In this document: piece after piece, positions 46,717-58,103 of the stretch
Numbering within the stretch: position 1 is the stretch's first letter
How the letters are laid out: every line of letters begins with the position of its first letter
Assembly: GCF_002844595.1 (NCBI RefSeq)
Contig: NZ_PJNW01000014.1
Location: forward strand, 62,001-126,000
Direction of reading: 5' to 3'
From: Pleomorphomonas diazotrophica
GTDB taxonomy: Bacteria; Pseudomonadota; Alphaproteobacteria; Rhizobiales; Pleomorphomonadaceae
DNA length: 64,000 nucleotides
The notes under the pieces: model-generated
The model's input: only the letters and a program-made list of their open reading frames with translations
Databases searched by the model: none
What the model was told of the DNA's origin: nothing
Program-made: the position numbers and the translations under genes

Positions 46717-47907
46717 TTGCCGGAAGCCAACCGCCAGTCCAAGCCGGTCATTCCCGTTACCATCGTCACCGGCTTTCTCGGGGCGGGCAAGACCTCGCTG
46801 CTCAACCGGCTGGTGCGCGATCCGGCGCTGGCCGGCACCGGCTTCATCATCAATGAGTTCGGCGAAATCGGCATCGATCACCTTCTCGTCGAGGCGGCGG
46901 ATGACGGCATCGTCGAGCTGTCGTCGGGGTGTCTTTGCTGCACGGTGCGTGGCGAACTGGTGACCACTCTCGAGAACTTCCTCCGCGGCCTCGACAACGG
47001 CCGCATCGACACGCTGAGCCGGATCGTCATCGAGACCACGGGCCTTGCCGACCCGGTGCCGGTGCTCGCCACGCTCACCGCCCACCCTTACCTGTCGCTG
47101 CGCTATGCGGTGGATGGCGTGATCACGGTGGTCGACGCCGTCAACGGTGCCAGGACGCTCAATGAGCACGAGGAGGCGGTGAAGCAGGTCGCGGTGGCCG
47201 ACCGGCTTGTCATCGCCAAGGCCGACCTTCCCGAAGGGGCGGAGCGACTGCCGGCCCTCAAATGGCGACTGACTGCGCTCAACCCGGGGGCGCCGCTCGT
47301 TGACGCTGCCGCCGCTTCGCCGGACAATCTTCTCGGCTCAGGTCTCTACGATCCTGCCACCAAGACGGCTGATGTCCGGCGCTGGCTCAACGCCGAGGCT
47401 TTTGATGCCGCCGGCGAGCATCGTCATGATCACGATTGCGCCGGCGGAGCTTGCGACCACCCGAGCCATCATCACCACGGCGAACATCATCATCACCACC
47501 ACGACGAGGACAGCCGGCACGATGGTGTCAGCGCTTTCTCGTTGGTTTCCGACAATGCGCTGCCAGCCGGCGCGCTCGAAATGTTCCTGGAGCTTCTGCG
47601 TGCCGCCCACGGCCCGAAGCTGTTGCGGCTCAAGGGGGTGGTCCGGCTCGCCGAGGACCCCGATCGGCCGCTGGTCGTCCATGCCGTCCAAGAGCTGTTC
47701 CATCCGCCCGTCCGCCTTCCGGCGTGGCCCGATGCCGACCGACGGACCCGGCTGGTGTTCATCACGCGGGATCTTGCCGAAGACGAGGTCAAGCGCCTGT
47801 TCGATGCCTTCGCCGGCGTCCTCGCTCCCGACACGCCCGACCGTCGCGCGATGACCGACAATCCCCTGGCGCTTGCGGGCTTCACGCCGCCGTCGCAACG
47901 CACCTAA
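46717..47907 (+). CDS. CobW/COG0523 family GTPase with His-rich loop
   Basis: The 396-residue metal-chaperone GTPase has Walker A GFLGAGKT (19-26), the metal-binding GCLCC (71-75), ETTGLADPVPVL, a guanine-binding segment near VIAKADLP, and a C-terminal CobW_C domain (AFSLVSDNALPAGALEMFLELLRAAHGPKLLRLKGVVRLAED). Between the two domains is a loop with 15 His and CAGGAC (about residues 235-268), which should bind metal. Relatives deliver zinc or cobalt to client enzymes. I place the start at TTG 46717, with an AGAGG nearby; an in-frame TTG at 46687 overlaps the previous stop and lacks a ribosome binding site. No Zur box is visible upstream. Confidence 0.9.
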   Translation: MPEANRQSKPVIPVTIVTGFLGAGKTSLLNRLVRDPALAGTGFIINEFGEIGIDHLLVEAADDGIVELSSGCLCCTVRGELVTTLENFLRGLDNGRIDTLSRIVIETTGLADPVPVLATLTAHPYLSLRYAVDGVITVVDAVNGARTLNEHEEAVKQVAVADRLVIAKADLPEGAERLPALKWRLTALNPGAPLVDAAAASPDNLLGSGLYDPATKTADVRRWLNAEAFDAAGEHRHDHDCAGGACDHPSHHHHGEHHHHHHDEDSRHDGVSAFSLVSDNALPAGALEMFLELLRAAHGPKLLRLKGVVRLAEDPDRPLVVHAVQELFHPPVRLPAWPDADRRTRLVFITRDLAEDEVKRLFDAFAGVLAPDTPDRRAMTDNPLALAGFTPPSQRT

Positions 47908-48002
47908 GCGGATTTCTTGGAATACGTAATTTTCCTGATGACGAAGTTGTCTGAAAGGTTGCTTGTTTCGATTTTTCAAGCGGCGCATGGGCTATTAACA
48001 AT

Positions 48003-48011
48003 TTATCCACA
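48003..48011 (+). promoter_or_regulatory. DnaA box TTATCCACA
   Basis: This is an exact match to the DnaA consensus TTATNCACA. It lies in the AT-rich 268-base region between the CobW gene and the small gene at 48176, 114 bases before a CtrA box. Single boxes occur by chance. Confidence 0.4.
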
Positions 48012-48124
48012 GATTTTGTAAAGCGGGATTCCTGTCAAAATTAACTATATCATTGGGCTATCTATCTTTTTTCATTATCCTTTTCGGAGTGAACGAATAA
48101 CGGCGAGCTTGCAGAGAAACGGCG

Positions 48125-48140
48125 TTAATGCTCCGTTAAC
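48125..48140 (+). promoter_or_regulatory. CtrA box TTAA-N7-TTAAC
   Basis: TTAATGCTCCGTTAAC is an exact match to the CtrA full-site consensus (two TTAA with seven bases between and a trailing C). It lies 36 bases before the GTG of the small gene at 48176, in a promoter-like position. CtrA is the alphaproteobacterial cell-cycle and motility regulator. Confidence 0.6.
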
Positions 48141-48175
48141 CATAATGGTTCGATCCTCGGAACCGGAGTGGTCGG

Positions 48176-48478
48176 GTGCCCTGGGGCGCGCTACGAACTC
48201 CCGACCAAGACGGGATTGAGAACGTGCTGACAACACTCGCTAAGCCGGAGTCGTTCCTGTTTTCCTGGGTGGACGGCGACCATGCCGTGGTCGTCCGTAT
48301 CGTCGAGGCATCGCATCAGCAGGCGGTGGCTCGCTTCCGGGCGATGAGCACCACTGAACGCCGGAAGGCCATCGTCGGTCGCGTCGAGGATCGCGAGATC
48401 GATCATCTCGAGCGCATCGGCGAGTGGCTTGAGCGTCTTCTGCCGCGCTTCGGCTTTGCCGGCCGCAGCCACGCCTGA
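48176..48478 (+). CDS. Small protein of unknown function downstream of a CtrA box
   Basis: The 100-residue product begins PWGALRTPDQDGIENVLTTLAKPESFLFSWVDGDHAVVVRIVEASHQQAV and ends FAGRSHA. It is soluble, with no signal peptide or membrane helix, and mixes charged helices (STTERRKAIVGRVEDREIDHLERIGEWLERLLPRFG). The start is probably GTG 48176, after GGAG; an internal GTG at 48224 is an alternative and would leave 84 residues. I do not recognise the family. Support comes from codon use typical of the window, the CtrA box upstream and the open spacing to the converging tlpA gene. The antisense frame over 48191-48472 is weaker. Confidence 0.55.
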   Translation: MPWGALRTPDQDGIENVLTTLAKPESFLFSWVDGDHAVVVRIVEASHQQAVARFRAMSTTERRKAIVGRVEDREIDHLERIGEWLERLLPRFGFAGRSHA

Positions 48479-48487
48479 GGCGCCTCT

Positions 48488-49123
48488 TTAGTCAGATTTC
48501 GCCGCTGCCTCGATCAGAGCCAGTGCTGCGGGCGAATCCCATTGAGCAGGTCCCGCCAAAGAGGCGAGGGCGCAGCCGTTGCGGTCGACCACGAAGGTGG
48601 TGGGCAGGCCCAGAACCAATCCCTTCGATTTCAGCTCGTTGAAGGCGCGCATCTCAGGGTCGCGCAGGTCGATGAGCGAGGTGGCGCCGATATCGGCCAG
48701 GAAGCGCGTCGGCTTGTCCGGGCTGCCGACATCGACGTTGAGCCCCACCACCGAAAAATCGGGGCCGCCGCGTTTTTCCTGAAGCGCCTGAAGGTGCGGC
48801 ATCTCCGTGCGACAGGGCACGCACCAAGTCGCCCACATGTTGAGGACCAGCGTCTGGCCGGCGAACTCGGCAAGGCGGCGCTCGCCGCCATCGGCGGTAC
48901 GCAGGACGAGATCGGAGAAATCGGCCGGCGTGTCGGCCGGCAGCAAGGCGGCAAGATCGCCGACGGCAAGCGGCTTCAGAGCCTTCGCCTTTGACGCCGC
49001 CGCCGCGCAACGGCCGCCGCTCTCGACAGCGCCCCTCTCCGTCACGTATACCGCAGCAAGGCCGGCGGCCACCGCAACGATCGCTGTCGCGGCGAAGACG
49101 GGGCGGGAAGGCTTGAGCGGCAT
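48488..49123 (-). CDS. tlpA: TlpA family thiol-disulfide oxidoreductase
   Basis: The 211-residue membrane-anchored periplasmic thioredoxin-like protein has an N-terminal anchor (about 10-27; [19 protein letters not shown]), then the thioredoxin fold with WCVPC (100-104) and [11 protein letters not shown] (cis-proline loop). Homologues reduce copper- and heme-protein thiols in oxidase assembly or cytochrome c maturation. The start is ATG 49123; the frame upstream overlaps argH on the opposite strand and is not coding. It lies 30 bases from the divergent argH start. The association of tlpA with argH is conserved in Hyphomicrobiales. Confidence 0.93.
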   Translation of the reverse strand: MPLKPSRPVFAATAIVAVAAGLAAVYVTERGAVESGGRCAAAASKAKALKPLAVGDLAALLPADTPADFSDLVLRTADGGERRLAEFAGQTLVLNMWATWCVPCRTEMPHLQALQEKRGGPDFSVVGLNVDVGSPDKPTRFLADIGATSLIDLRDPEMRAFNELKSKGLVLGLPTTFVVDRNGCALASLAGPAQWDSPAALALIEAAAKSD

Positions 49124-49153
49124 CGACCGATCCTCGTTCCTGGAGTGGACCCA

Positions 49154-50533
49154 ATGAGCAACCGCATGTGGGGCGGCCGGTTTTCGGCTGGCCCGTCCGC
49201 GATCATGGAGGAGATCAACGCCTCCATCGACTTCGACCGGAAGCTCTACGCCCAGGATATCGCCGGCTCCAAGGCGCATGCCGAAATGCTCGCCGCCCGC
49301 GGCATCATATCCGCGGAAGACGCGGGCAAGATCGCCGAAGGCCTCGATGCGATCAAGGCGGAAATCGACAACGGCCGTTTCACCTTCTCGCGAGCCCTCG
49401 AGGACATCCACATGAACGTGGAATCGCGCCTCAAGGAGCTGATCGGCGCCGCAGCAGGGCGCCTCCATACCGCCCGCTCGCGCAACGACCAGGTGGCGAC
49501 GGATTTTCGCCTCTGGGTGCGCGACAGCCTCGACCACGTGGATGGCCAGCTCGCCGACCTGATGAAGGCGCTGGTGAAGCGGGCGGGCGAGCACGCCGAT
49601 ACCGTGATGCCCGGCTTCACCCACCTCCAGTCGGCGCAGCCGGTCACCTTCGGCCACCATCTTATGGCCTATGTCGAGATGCTCGCGCGCGACCGCGGCC
49701 GCGTGCAGGACGCACGCCGGCGCCTCAACGAGTGCCCGCTCGGCGCGGCGGCGCTGGCCGGCACTTCGTTCCCGATCGACCGCCACATGACGGCGGCGAG
49801 CCTCGGTTTCGACCGCCCGACGGCCAACTCGCTCGACAGCGTCTCCGACCGAGACTTCGCGCTGGAAGCGATGGCGGCGGCGTCGATCATTGCCGTTCAC
49901 CTGTCGCGCCTCGCCGAGGAGATCGTCATCTGGTCGTCGGCGCAGTTCGGCTTCGTGCGCCTGTCGGACGCCTTCTCGACCGGCTCGTCGATCATGCCGC
50001 AGAAGCGCAACCCGGACGCCGCCGAACTGGTGCGCGCCAAGTCGGGCCGCATCATCGGCGACATGAACGCGCTCCTGATCATCATGAAGGGCCTGCCGCT
50101 CGCCTATCAGAAGGACATGCAGGAGGACAAGGAGCAGGCCTTCGACTGTTTCGAGAACCTCTCCCTGGTGCTCGCCGCCATGACCGGCATGGTCGACGAC
50201 CTTGTGCCCAACGTTGCCCGCATGGCCGCTGCGGCCGGTTCGGGTTTCTCCACCGCCACCGATCTCGCCGACTGGCTGGTGCGCGTGCTGGGCCTGCCGT
50301 TCCGTGATGCCCATCATGTCACGGGGCGTCTGGTGGCGATCGCCGCCGAACGCGGCATCGAGCTCTCCGATATCCCGCTTGCCGACATGAAAACGGTGCA
50401 TGACGGCATCACCGAAGCGGTCTACGATGTGCTCACCGTCGAGAATTCCGTCCGCAGCCGCACGTCGCACGGCGGCACGGCGCCCGACAATGTGCGGGCG
50501 GAGGTGAAGCGCTGGACGGCGCTTCTCGGCTGA
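49154..50533 (+). CDS. argH: Argininosuccinate lyase
   Basis: The 459-residue enzyme splits argininosuccinate into arginine and fumarate, the last arginine step. It has [25 protein letters not shown], the [18 protein letters not shown] motif near residues 106-123, [21 protein letters not shown] (catalytic His/Thr near 152-172) and the superfamily signature [12 protein letters not shown] (near 277-288). The length is normal. The start is ATG 49154, eight bases after GGAG; a GTG at 49145 overlaps that site. It is followed by lptM and lysA on the same strand, a run conserved in this order. Confidence 0.96.
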   Translation: MSNRMWGGRFSAGPSAIMEEINASIDFDRKLYAQDIAGSKAHAEMLAARGIISAEDAGKIAEGLDAIKAEIDNGRFTFSRALEDIHMNVESRLKELIGAAAGRLHTARSRNDQVATDFRLWVRDSLDHVDGQLADLMKALVKRAGEHADTVMPGFTHLQSAQPVTFGHHLMAYVEMLARDRGRVQDARRRLNECPLGAAALAGTSFPIDRHMTAASLGFDRPTANSLDSVSDRDFALEAMAAASIIAVHLSRLAEEIVIWSSAQFGFVRLSDAFSTGSSIMPQKRNPDAAELVRAKSGRIIGDMNALLIIMKGLPLAYQKDMQEDKEQAFDCFENLSLVLAAMTGMVDDLVPNVARMAAAAGSGFSTATDLADWLVRVLGLPFRDAHHVTGRLVAIAAERGIELSDIPLADMKTVHDGITEAVYDVLTVENSVRSRTSHGGTAPDNVRAEVKRWTALLG

Positions 50534-50573
50534 GGATGGGCAACCGCCTGGAAGCAAACGGATCGAGGACAAG

Positions 50574-50768
50574 ATGGTGCTGCGTCTCGGGGTGATAATG
50601 CTGATGGTCGGCATCGCGGTGACCGGCTGCGGCCGCAAGGGGGCGCTCGAGGCGCCGAACTCGAGGGCGGAGGCGGCGGTCCCCTCGACCAACGATCCGG
50701 GCGCCATCCCACCCACGGCCAAACAGACGACGCCCGACAAGCCTTTCATCCTCGACGGTCTCATCTGA
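50574..50768 (+). CDS. lptM: LptM/YifL-type small lipoprotein
   Basis: The 64-residue lipoprotein has a signal (MVLRLGVIMLMVGIAV) ending in a lipobox with the lipidated Cys19 in TGCGRKG, and a short Ala/Pro-rich tail. The CGRKG motif is characteristic of the LptM (formerly YifL) family, which helps mature the LPS translocon LptDE. GAGGACAAG precedes the ATG. The gene lies 40 bases after argH and 10 bases before lysA, the conserved order argH-lptM-lysA. In E. coli lptM also sits beside dapF/lysine genes. Confidence 0.88.
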   Translation: MVLRLGVIMLMVGIAVTGCGRKGALEAPNSRAEAAVPSTNDPGAIPPTAKQTTPDKPFILDGLI

Positions 50769-50778
50769 GGGGGTCCGG

Positions 50779-52047
<1,269 letters not shown>

Positions 52048-52074
52048 CGGCTCGCCTGCCCAAGTTTTAGGCTC

Positions 52075-52093
52075 GCCCGCTGGCGGGCCTTTT
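52075..52093 (+). terminator. Terminator after lysA
   Basis: A 5-base GCCCG / CGGGC stem with a CTGG loop is followed by CTTTT. It starts 28 bases after the lysA stop and ends about 50 bases before the urease operon start. The stem is short but the T-run is present. Confidence 0.6.
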
Positions 52094-52143
52094 GCCACAT
52101 TGCCGGGCAGTTGCCGCGCCGGGTGGCGCGGCGTGGGGAGAGT

Positions 52144-53013
52144 TTGCCCGACGTGTCGACCGCCGTGTCGCTTCAGACAGGAATGCCCCGGCTCGAAAGA
52201 GCCGAGGGGGCGGCGCGTGTCGCCTTCGCGCTGCGGCGGATCGGCGGGCGCGAGGAAACGCGGCTGGCCGATCTCTTCCAGGATGGCTCTGCCAATGTGC
52301 GCCTGCCGAAGGTGCACGACGGATCGGGGCCGGCCGCCGTCTTCCTGAACAGCGCCGGCGGTGTCACCGGAGGCGACCATCTCACTTTCGAGGCGCATTT
52401 CAAGGCAGGGTCGACAGCGACCGTCACCACCCAGGCGGCCGAGCGTATCTACCGTCGTTCCGAAGGCGTCGGCCGCATCGACAATCGACTGATCGTCGAG
52501 GCTGGCGCGAAGGCCCATTGGCTGCCGCAGGAGACTATCGTTTTCGATGGCGCCGGCCTCAGGCGCCGGCTCGATGTCGATCTTTTGGGCGATGCCCGTC
52601 TCGTCGCCGTCGAAAGCATCGTGCTTGGCCGCACCGCCATGGGCGAGGAGGTCACTGCCGTCGATCTTGCCGATCATTGGCGCGTCCGGCGCGACGGCCG
52701 TCTCGTCTATGCCGACGCCCTGCGCCTTTCAGGCGACAGCCGGGCGATACTGTCGGGCGGCGCCACCGGTCGCGGCGCCCGCGCCTTTGCCAGCATTCTG
52801 GTGGTGGCGTCAGACGCGGCATCGCAGCTCGATCCTGCCCGTGAGCTGATCGCCACTCTCGCGGCGGACGGTATCGAAGCGGGCGCTTCCACCTTCGATG
52901 GGCTCCTGTCCATACGCTGTCTTGCCCTTGACGGCCGCCGCCTGCGAGTGATTGTCGAACCCCTGATCGAAACCCTCACCGGCCGGCCGCTCCCGCGCGC
53001 CTGGTCGATCTGA
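52144..53013 (+). CDS. ureD: Urease accessory protein UreD
   Basis: The 289-residue chaperone forms the platform UreD-UreF-UreG on apo-urease for nickel insertion. Family motifs are [19 protein letters not shown] near 72-90, [15 protein letters not shown] near 97-111, [12 protein letters not shown] near 129-140 and LGRTAMGEE. The C-terminus ends [10 protein letters not shown] place the start at TTG 52144 because GGGGAG lies a few bases upstream; a longer open frame begins at 52111. The gene leads the urease operon; ureA follows after 14 bases. Confidence 0.92.
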   Translation: MPDVSTAVSLQTGMPRLERAEGAARVAFALRRIGGREETRLADLFQDGSANVRLPKVHDGSGPAAVFLNSAGGVTGGDHLTFEAHFKAGSTATVTTQAAERIYRRSEGVGRIDNRLIVEAGAKAHWLPQETIVFDGAGLRRRLDVDLLGDARLVAVESIVLGRTAMGEEVTAVDLADHWRVRRDGRLVYADALRLSGDSRAILSGGATGRGARAFASILVVASDAASQLDPARELIATLAADGIEAGASTFDGLLSIRCLALDGRRLRVIVEPLIETLTGRPLPRAWSI

Positions 53014-53027
53014 GACGAGGAAGAGTG

Positions 53028-53330
53028 ATGAACCTGACGCCGCGCGAAAAGGACAAGCTGCTTGTCAGCCTCGCCGCCATGGTGGCGCGCAACCGCCTCG
53101 AACGGGGCGTCAAGCTGAACCATCCCGAGGCGGTGGCCCTCATCACCGATTACGTGGTCGAGGGCGCCCGCGACGGTCGAACGGTGGCCGAGCTGATGGC
53201 CGGCGGCGCCACCGTGCTGCGCCGCGAGCAGGTGATGGAGGGCATCGCCGAGATGATCCACGACGTCCAGGTGGAAGCGACCTTTCCCGACGGCACCAAG
53301 CTCGTCACCGTCCACGAACCGATCCGGTGA
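53028..53330 (+). CDS. ureA: Urease gamma subunit
   Basis: The 100-residue gamma subunit (UreA) of nickel urease is intact: [95 protein letters not shown]. The start is ATG 53028, after GAGGAAGAG; an adjacent GTG at 53025 is an alternative. It is separate from ureB, as in most proteobacteria, but here a DUF1272 gene lies between the two. Confidence 0.96.
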   Translation: MNLTPREKDKLLVSLAAMVARNRLERGVKLNHPEAVALITDYVVEGARDGRTVAELMAGGATVLRREQVMEGIAEMIHDVQVEATFPDGTKLVTVHEPIR

Positions 53331-53334
53331 CATC

Positions 53335-53586
53335 ATGGCGCTGGAACTCCGCCCCAACTGCGAATGCTGCGACCGCAACCTGCCGCCGGACGCCGAGGCC
53401 TATATCTGCTCCTTCGAGTGCACATGGTGCCCCGACTGCACGACGGGCGTACTGAACGGCGTCTGCCCCAACTGCGGCGGCGAACTCGTCCGTCGGCCGG
53501 TGCGCCCGGCCGGGAAGCTCGCTGCCAATCCGGCATCCACCGTCCGCGTCTTCAAGGGCGAGCCCTGTTCGCCCCGCGCCGCCTGA
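53335..53586 (+). CDS. DUF1272 zinc-ribbon-like protein in the urease operon
   Basis: The 83-residue protein starts [32 protein letters not shown] and has nine cysteines by residue 47 (9, 11, 12, 25, 29, 32, 35, 44, 47), the pattern of the DUF1272 family and probably a metal-binding ribbon. The C-terminus is Pro/Arg-rich. It lies four bases after the ureA stop and eleven before the ureB start, so it is inside the operon. The family function is unknown; a role in metal handling at the urease site would fit, but that is inference. Confidence 0.85.
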   Translation: MALELRPNCECCDRNLPPDAEAYICSFECTWCPDCTTGVLNGVCPNCGGELVRRPVRPAGKLAANPASTVRVFKGEPCSPRAA

Positions 53587-53597
53587 AAGGAACGAGC

Positions 53598-53903
53598 ATG
53601 ATCCCAGGTGAAGTCATTGCCGAGGCCGGCGACATCGAACTCAACGCCGGCCGTTCGACGCTGGTGCTGGAAGTCGCCAACTCCGGCGACCGGCCGGTGC
53701 AGGTCGGCAGCCACTATCATTTTGCCGAAACCAATCCGGCCCTCGTTTTCGACCGCGACAAGGCGCGTGGGCACCGGCTCGACATTCCCGCCGGCACGGC
53801 CGTTCGCTTCGAGCCGGGCCAGAGCCGGTCGGTGACCCTGGTGCCCTATGCCGGGAAAGGCGAGGTCTACGGCTTCCGGCAGGCGGTGATGGGAAAGCTC
53901 TGA
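53598..53903 (+). CDS. ureB: Urease beta subunit
   Basis: The 101-residue beta subunit has the conserved [87 protein letters not shown]. The start is ATG 53598, after AAAGGAAC. The open frame extends far upstream through DUF1272, but that part is a different reading frame. It is separated from ureC by 86 bases without any apparent gene. Confidence 0.96.
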   Translation: MIPGEVIAEAGDIELNAGRSTLVLEVANSGDRPVQVGSHYHFAETNPALVFDRDKARGHRLDIPAGTAVRFEPGQSRSVTLVPYAGKGEVYGFRQAVMGKL

Positions 53904-53989
53904 GCGCTTCGCATTCGCTGATCCATTTTCGGTTCGACCGCGTGGTCGGACACCCTGGTTCCAAGCTGCTCTCTTCGGGAGACTGATCG

Positions 53990-55705
<1,716 letters not shown>

Positions 55706-55709
55706 GAGG

Positions 55710-56114
55710 CTAGTCGATGGTTTCACAGAAGCGAAGGAGATAGCCGTCCGGGTCGACGACGACGAACTGCCGCTGTCCTTCGCTGCGGTCGCCGACGCGA
55801 TACCACTTCTCTTCCAGATCGAGAACGAATGGGCAGTCGGCCTCGCGTAGGCGGGTGTAGAGTTCCGTCACGTTCGTTATTTCGATCTGGAAGTTGATGC
55901 CTCGGCCGTAAGGGTGTTCGAGGGGCGCTGGATGCCAGCGACGCCCCGGGCCGAAGGTTTCTTCCATCATCAGTTCGGCGCCATCGCGCTCGACATAGGC
56001 GAAGCGATCCTCGGGGCGCTGGTAGCGGATGCGAAAGCCGGCGAGACCGACATAGAAGGCCAAGGCGCGTTCGAGGTCATCGACATTGAGTTCCGGAACG
56101 AGTTTCACCGTCAT
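55710..56114 (-). CDS. VOC family protein (glyoxalase/bleomycin resistance fold)
   Basis: The 134-residue protein has the paired beta-alpha-beta-beta-beta VOC fold: MTVKLVPELNVDDLERALAFYVGLAGFRIRY at the N-terminus, FAYVERDGAELMMEE, RGINFQIEITNVTELYTRLREADCPFVLDLEEKWYRVGD, and FVVVDPDGYLLRFCETI at the end. It resembles the bleomycin-resistance/glyoxalase-like subgroup. The substrate is unknown. It stands on the minus strand inside the urease cluster, four bases after ureC, and is divergent from the MFS gene. The start is ATG 56114; the frame continues upstream but that sequence lacks domain content. It probably arrived by local rearrangement. Confidence 0.88.
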   Translation of the reverse strand: MTVKLVPELNVDDLERALAFYVGLAGFRIRYQRPEDRFAYVERDGAELMMEETFGPGRRWHPAPLEHPYGRGINFQIEITNVTELYTRLREADCPFVLDLEEKWYRVGDRSEGQRQFVVVDPDGYLLRFCETID

Positions 56115-56220
56115 GTTCGCAGCCCCTTTCGAACGCCAGAGGCAACGCTCGCCCCGTTGCCCTTCCATGATGGTCGGCACAGGACAATGCCTCGGGATCG
56201 TCGGGGGCGGAACCTGAATC

Positions 56221-57444
56221 GTGAGCGCGCTTTTTTCCCGCGGTCGTCTCCGCCTCGTCGGGGTGCTCGCCGTCACACAGGTGACGGGGTGGGGAACGAC
56301 CTTCGACATGCCTGGCGTCATGGCACGACACATGGCGCCCGACGTCGGTCTCACCGTCGACGTGTCGTTCTTCGGCTTGACGCTGATGATGCTGATCATC
56401 GGGCTGACCGGTCCGATGATCGGCAGGGCGGTACGGCGGATGGGGGCCGCGCGCGTGCTGGCGCTCGGTTCGGCGGCGTCGGGTGCTGGCCTTGCCTTGC
56501 TCGCCGGCGCCGACGGGCCGGTCGGCTACTTCTTCGCCTGGGTCATGATCGGGCTGGCCGGTTCCATGGCCCTGTCGGTGCCGGCCTATGCGGCGGCGGT
56601 CGAGCGCGAGGGCGCGGCGGGCCGGCGGACCATCGGCGTGCTGATGATCTTCACTGGCGTTTCATCGACGATCTTCTGGCCGATCCTCGACGCCATCGAC
56701 AATGTGGCAGGCTGGCGGATCACCCTCCTGACCATGGCAGGCCTCCATATTCTGGTCTGCCTGCCGCTGCACATCTGGGCGCTGCCGCCGGTCGGGGGGC
56801 ATCCGGCCGAACCGGAACAGGGGCGCCGGCTGACTCTCGACCTTCCCGCCGATCACACGGCGCAGGCCTTCTTCCATGTCGGCGTCATCTCGGTGGCCTT
56901 CTCCTTCACCACCTTCGGGCTCGCCGCCGCCTACCTGGAACTGTTGCGCTCGGCCGGCGCCAGCGTGGACTACGCGCTGTGGCTCGGCAGCGTTCGTCCG
57001 GTGCTGGGAATTGCCGCCCGCGCCGCCGATCTTGCCGTCGATGGACGCGGCGGGCCTTTGGTCACCACGCTGGCGTCGGCATTGCTGATGGGCGGCGCCT
57101 TTCTCCTCCTGCCGGCTGCGAGCGGAACGGGCTGGATCCTGCCGGCATTCGTGGTTCTCTACGGCCTTGGCGCCGGCCTGTCGGCAATGGCGAGGGCCGT
57201 TCTGCCGTTGGCTTTCTTCCCGGTCGACGAGTTTTCGGCCCGATCCGGCGGGCTCGCACTGCCCATGAACATCGCCAACGCCCTGGCGCCGGTCGTCTTT
57301 GTGACGGTCATTCACAGCGCCGGTCTGACGGCGGCGGCGTTGCTCGGTCTGGCCTTGATGGTCGCGACCCTTGTCTCGGCGACGCTTTTGGCTAAGCTCG
57401 CTCCAACACCCCTTCCTCCGTCCGCAAGGACCGACATACCATGA
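56221..57444 (+). CDS. MFS transporter coupled to ureE
   Basis: The 407-residue major-facilitator protein has about 11-12 predicted helices, with the loop motif [17 protein letters not shown] between helices 2 and 3 and a charged central loop ([19 protein letters not shown] near 199-217). The start is GTG 56221. Its stop overlaps the ureE start by four bases (ATGA), which argues for translation together with the nickel-delivery proteins. Substrate unknown: urea, nickel chelate or an unrelated compound are all possible, and no known MFS urea or nickel carrier signature is apparent. I do not recognise a closer family. The coupling is the main clue to its role. Confidence 0.88.
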   Translation: MSALFSRGRLRLVGVLAVTQVTGWGTTFDMPGVMARHMAPDVGLTVDVSFFGLTLMMLIIGLTGPMIGRAVRRMGAARVLALGSAASGAGLALLAGADGPVGYFFAWVMIGLAGSMALSVPAYAAAVEREGAAGRRTIGVLMIFTGVSSTIFWPILDAIDNVAGWRITLLTMAGLHILVCLPLHIWALPPVGGHPAEPEQGRRLTLDLPADHTAQAFFHVGVISVAFSFTTFGLAAAYLELLRSAGASVDYALWLGSVRPVLGIAARAADLAVDGRGGPLVTTLASALLMGGAFLLLPAASGTGWILPAFVVLYGLGAGLSAMARAVLPLAFFPVDEFSARSGGLALPMNIANALAPVVFVTVIHSAGLTAAALLGLALMVATLVSATLLAKLAPTPLPPSARTDIP

Positions 57445-58103
57445 TCACCGCCACCCGTATCCATCCCGCCGGCACCTGGTCCGGCACGCCGGCCGACACG
57501 CTCGCCCTCGAACGCGACGATCGGCACCGCCGCCGCCTCGTCATGCGCTGCGTCGGCAAGACCGTGTTCCTGCTCGACCTCAAGGAAGCCGCCGTCATGA
57601 AGGACGGCGATGCCCTGGAGCTTGAGGACGGGCGGCTGATCCTGGTCCAGGCAGTGCCCGAGCGTCTTCTGGAGATCACGGCCGCCAGCCCGGCCGACCT
57701 CGTCCGCGTCGCCTGGCATCTCGGCAACCGGCACCTGCCGGCCCAGTTCCTCGGCGACCGGCTGCGCATTCGCTACGACCACGTCATCGAAGACATGCTG
57801 AAGGGGCTCGGCGCCACTGTCGCGCCGGTGCTGGCCGCCTTCGATCCCGAGGGCGGCGCCTACGGCCATGGCGAGACGCACGGGCACGATCACGATCATG
57901 GGCACGATCATGGGGAGCACGAGCACACCCATGAGCACGGGCCGGAGCGGCACCACCACCACGACCATGGCGCGGCCGGTGCGCATCACCACCACGACCA
58001 CGCCCACGGCGACGATTGCGGCTGTGGCCACGACCATTCCCACGATCACGGTCATTCCCACGGCCATGATCACGCTCACGGGCACGGCCACAAGCATGAC
58101 TGA
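57441..58103 (+). CDS. ureE: Urease accessory protein UreE with long His-rich tail
   Basis: The 220-residue nickel chaperone hands nickel to UreG. The first 140 residues are the UreE fold with [29 protein letters not shown] and [35 protein letters not shown]. The last 80 residues contain 34 histidines in HG, HD, HE and HHHH runs plus a CGC triplet. That is much richer than the 10-15 histidines of Klebsiella UreE, and would store nickel or zinc. It overlaps the MFS stop by four bases and the ureF start by eight, so the genes are translated together. Confidence 0.95.
   Translation: MITATRIHPAGTWSGTPADTLALERDDRHRRRLVMRCVGKTVFLLDLKEAAVMKDGDALELEDGRLILVQAVPERLLEITAASPADLVRVAWHLGNRHLPAQFLGDRLRIRYDHVIEDMLKGLGATVAPVLAAFDPEGGAYGHGETHGHDHDHGHDHGEHEHTHEHGPERHHHHDHGAAGAHHHHDHAHGDDCGCGHDHSHDHGHSHGHDHAHGHGHKHD

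Noticed and set aside
47908-48175. A chromosomal replication origin, because of the DnaA and CtrA boxes in AT-rich DNA
   Set aside because: Only one DnaA box is present, with no cluster of boxes, and the flanking genes are not the usual hemE or dnaA neighbours. Kept only as a regulatory observation.
57868-58095. Upstream extension of the ureF frame across the ureE tail
   Set aside because: It reads low-complexity Thr/Ile-rich sequence, and ATG 58096 gives a UreF with the normal N-terminus.
57864-58103. Repeated CATGATCACGG-like units that look like a tandem repeat or a CRISPR
   Set aside because: They encode the His-rich tail of UreE in frame; the repeats are short, irregular and lack unique spacers.
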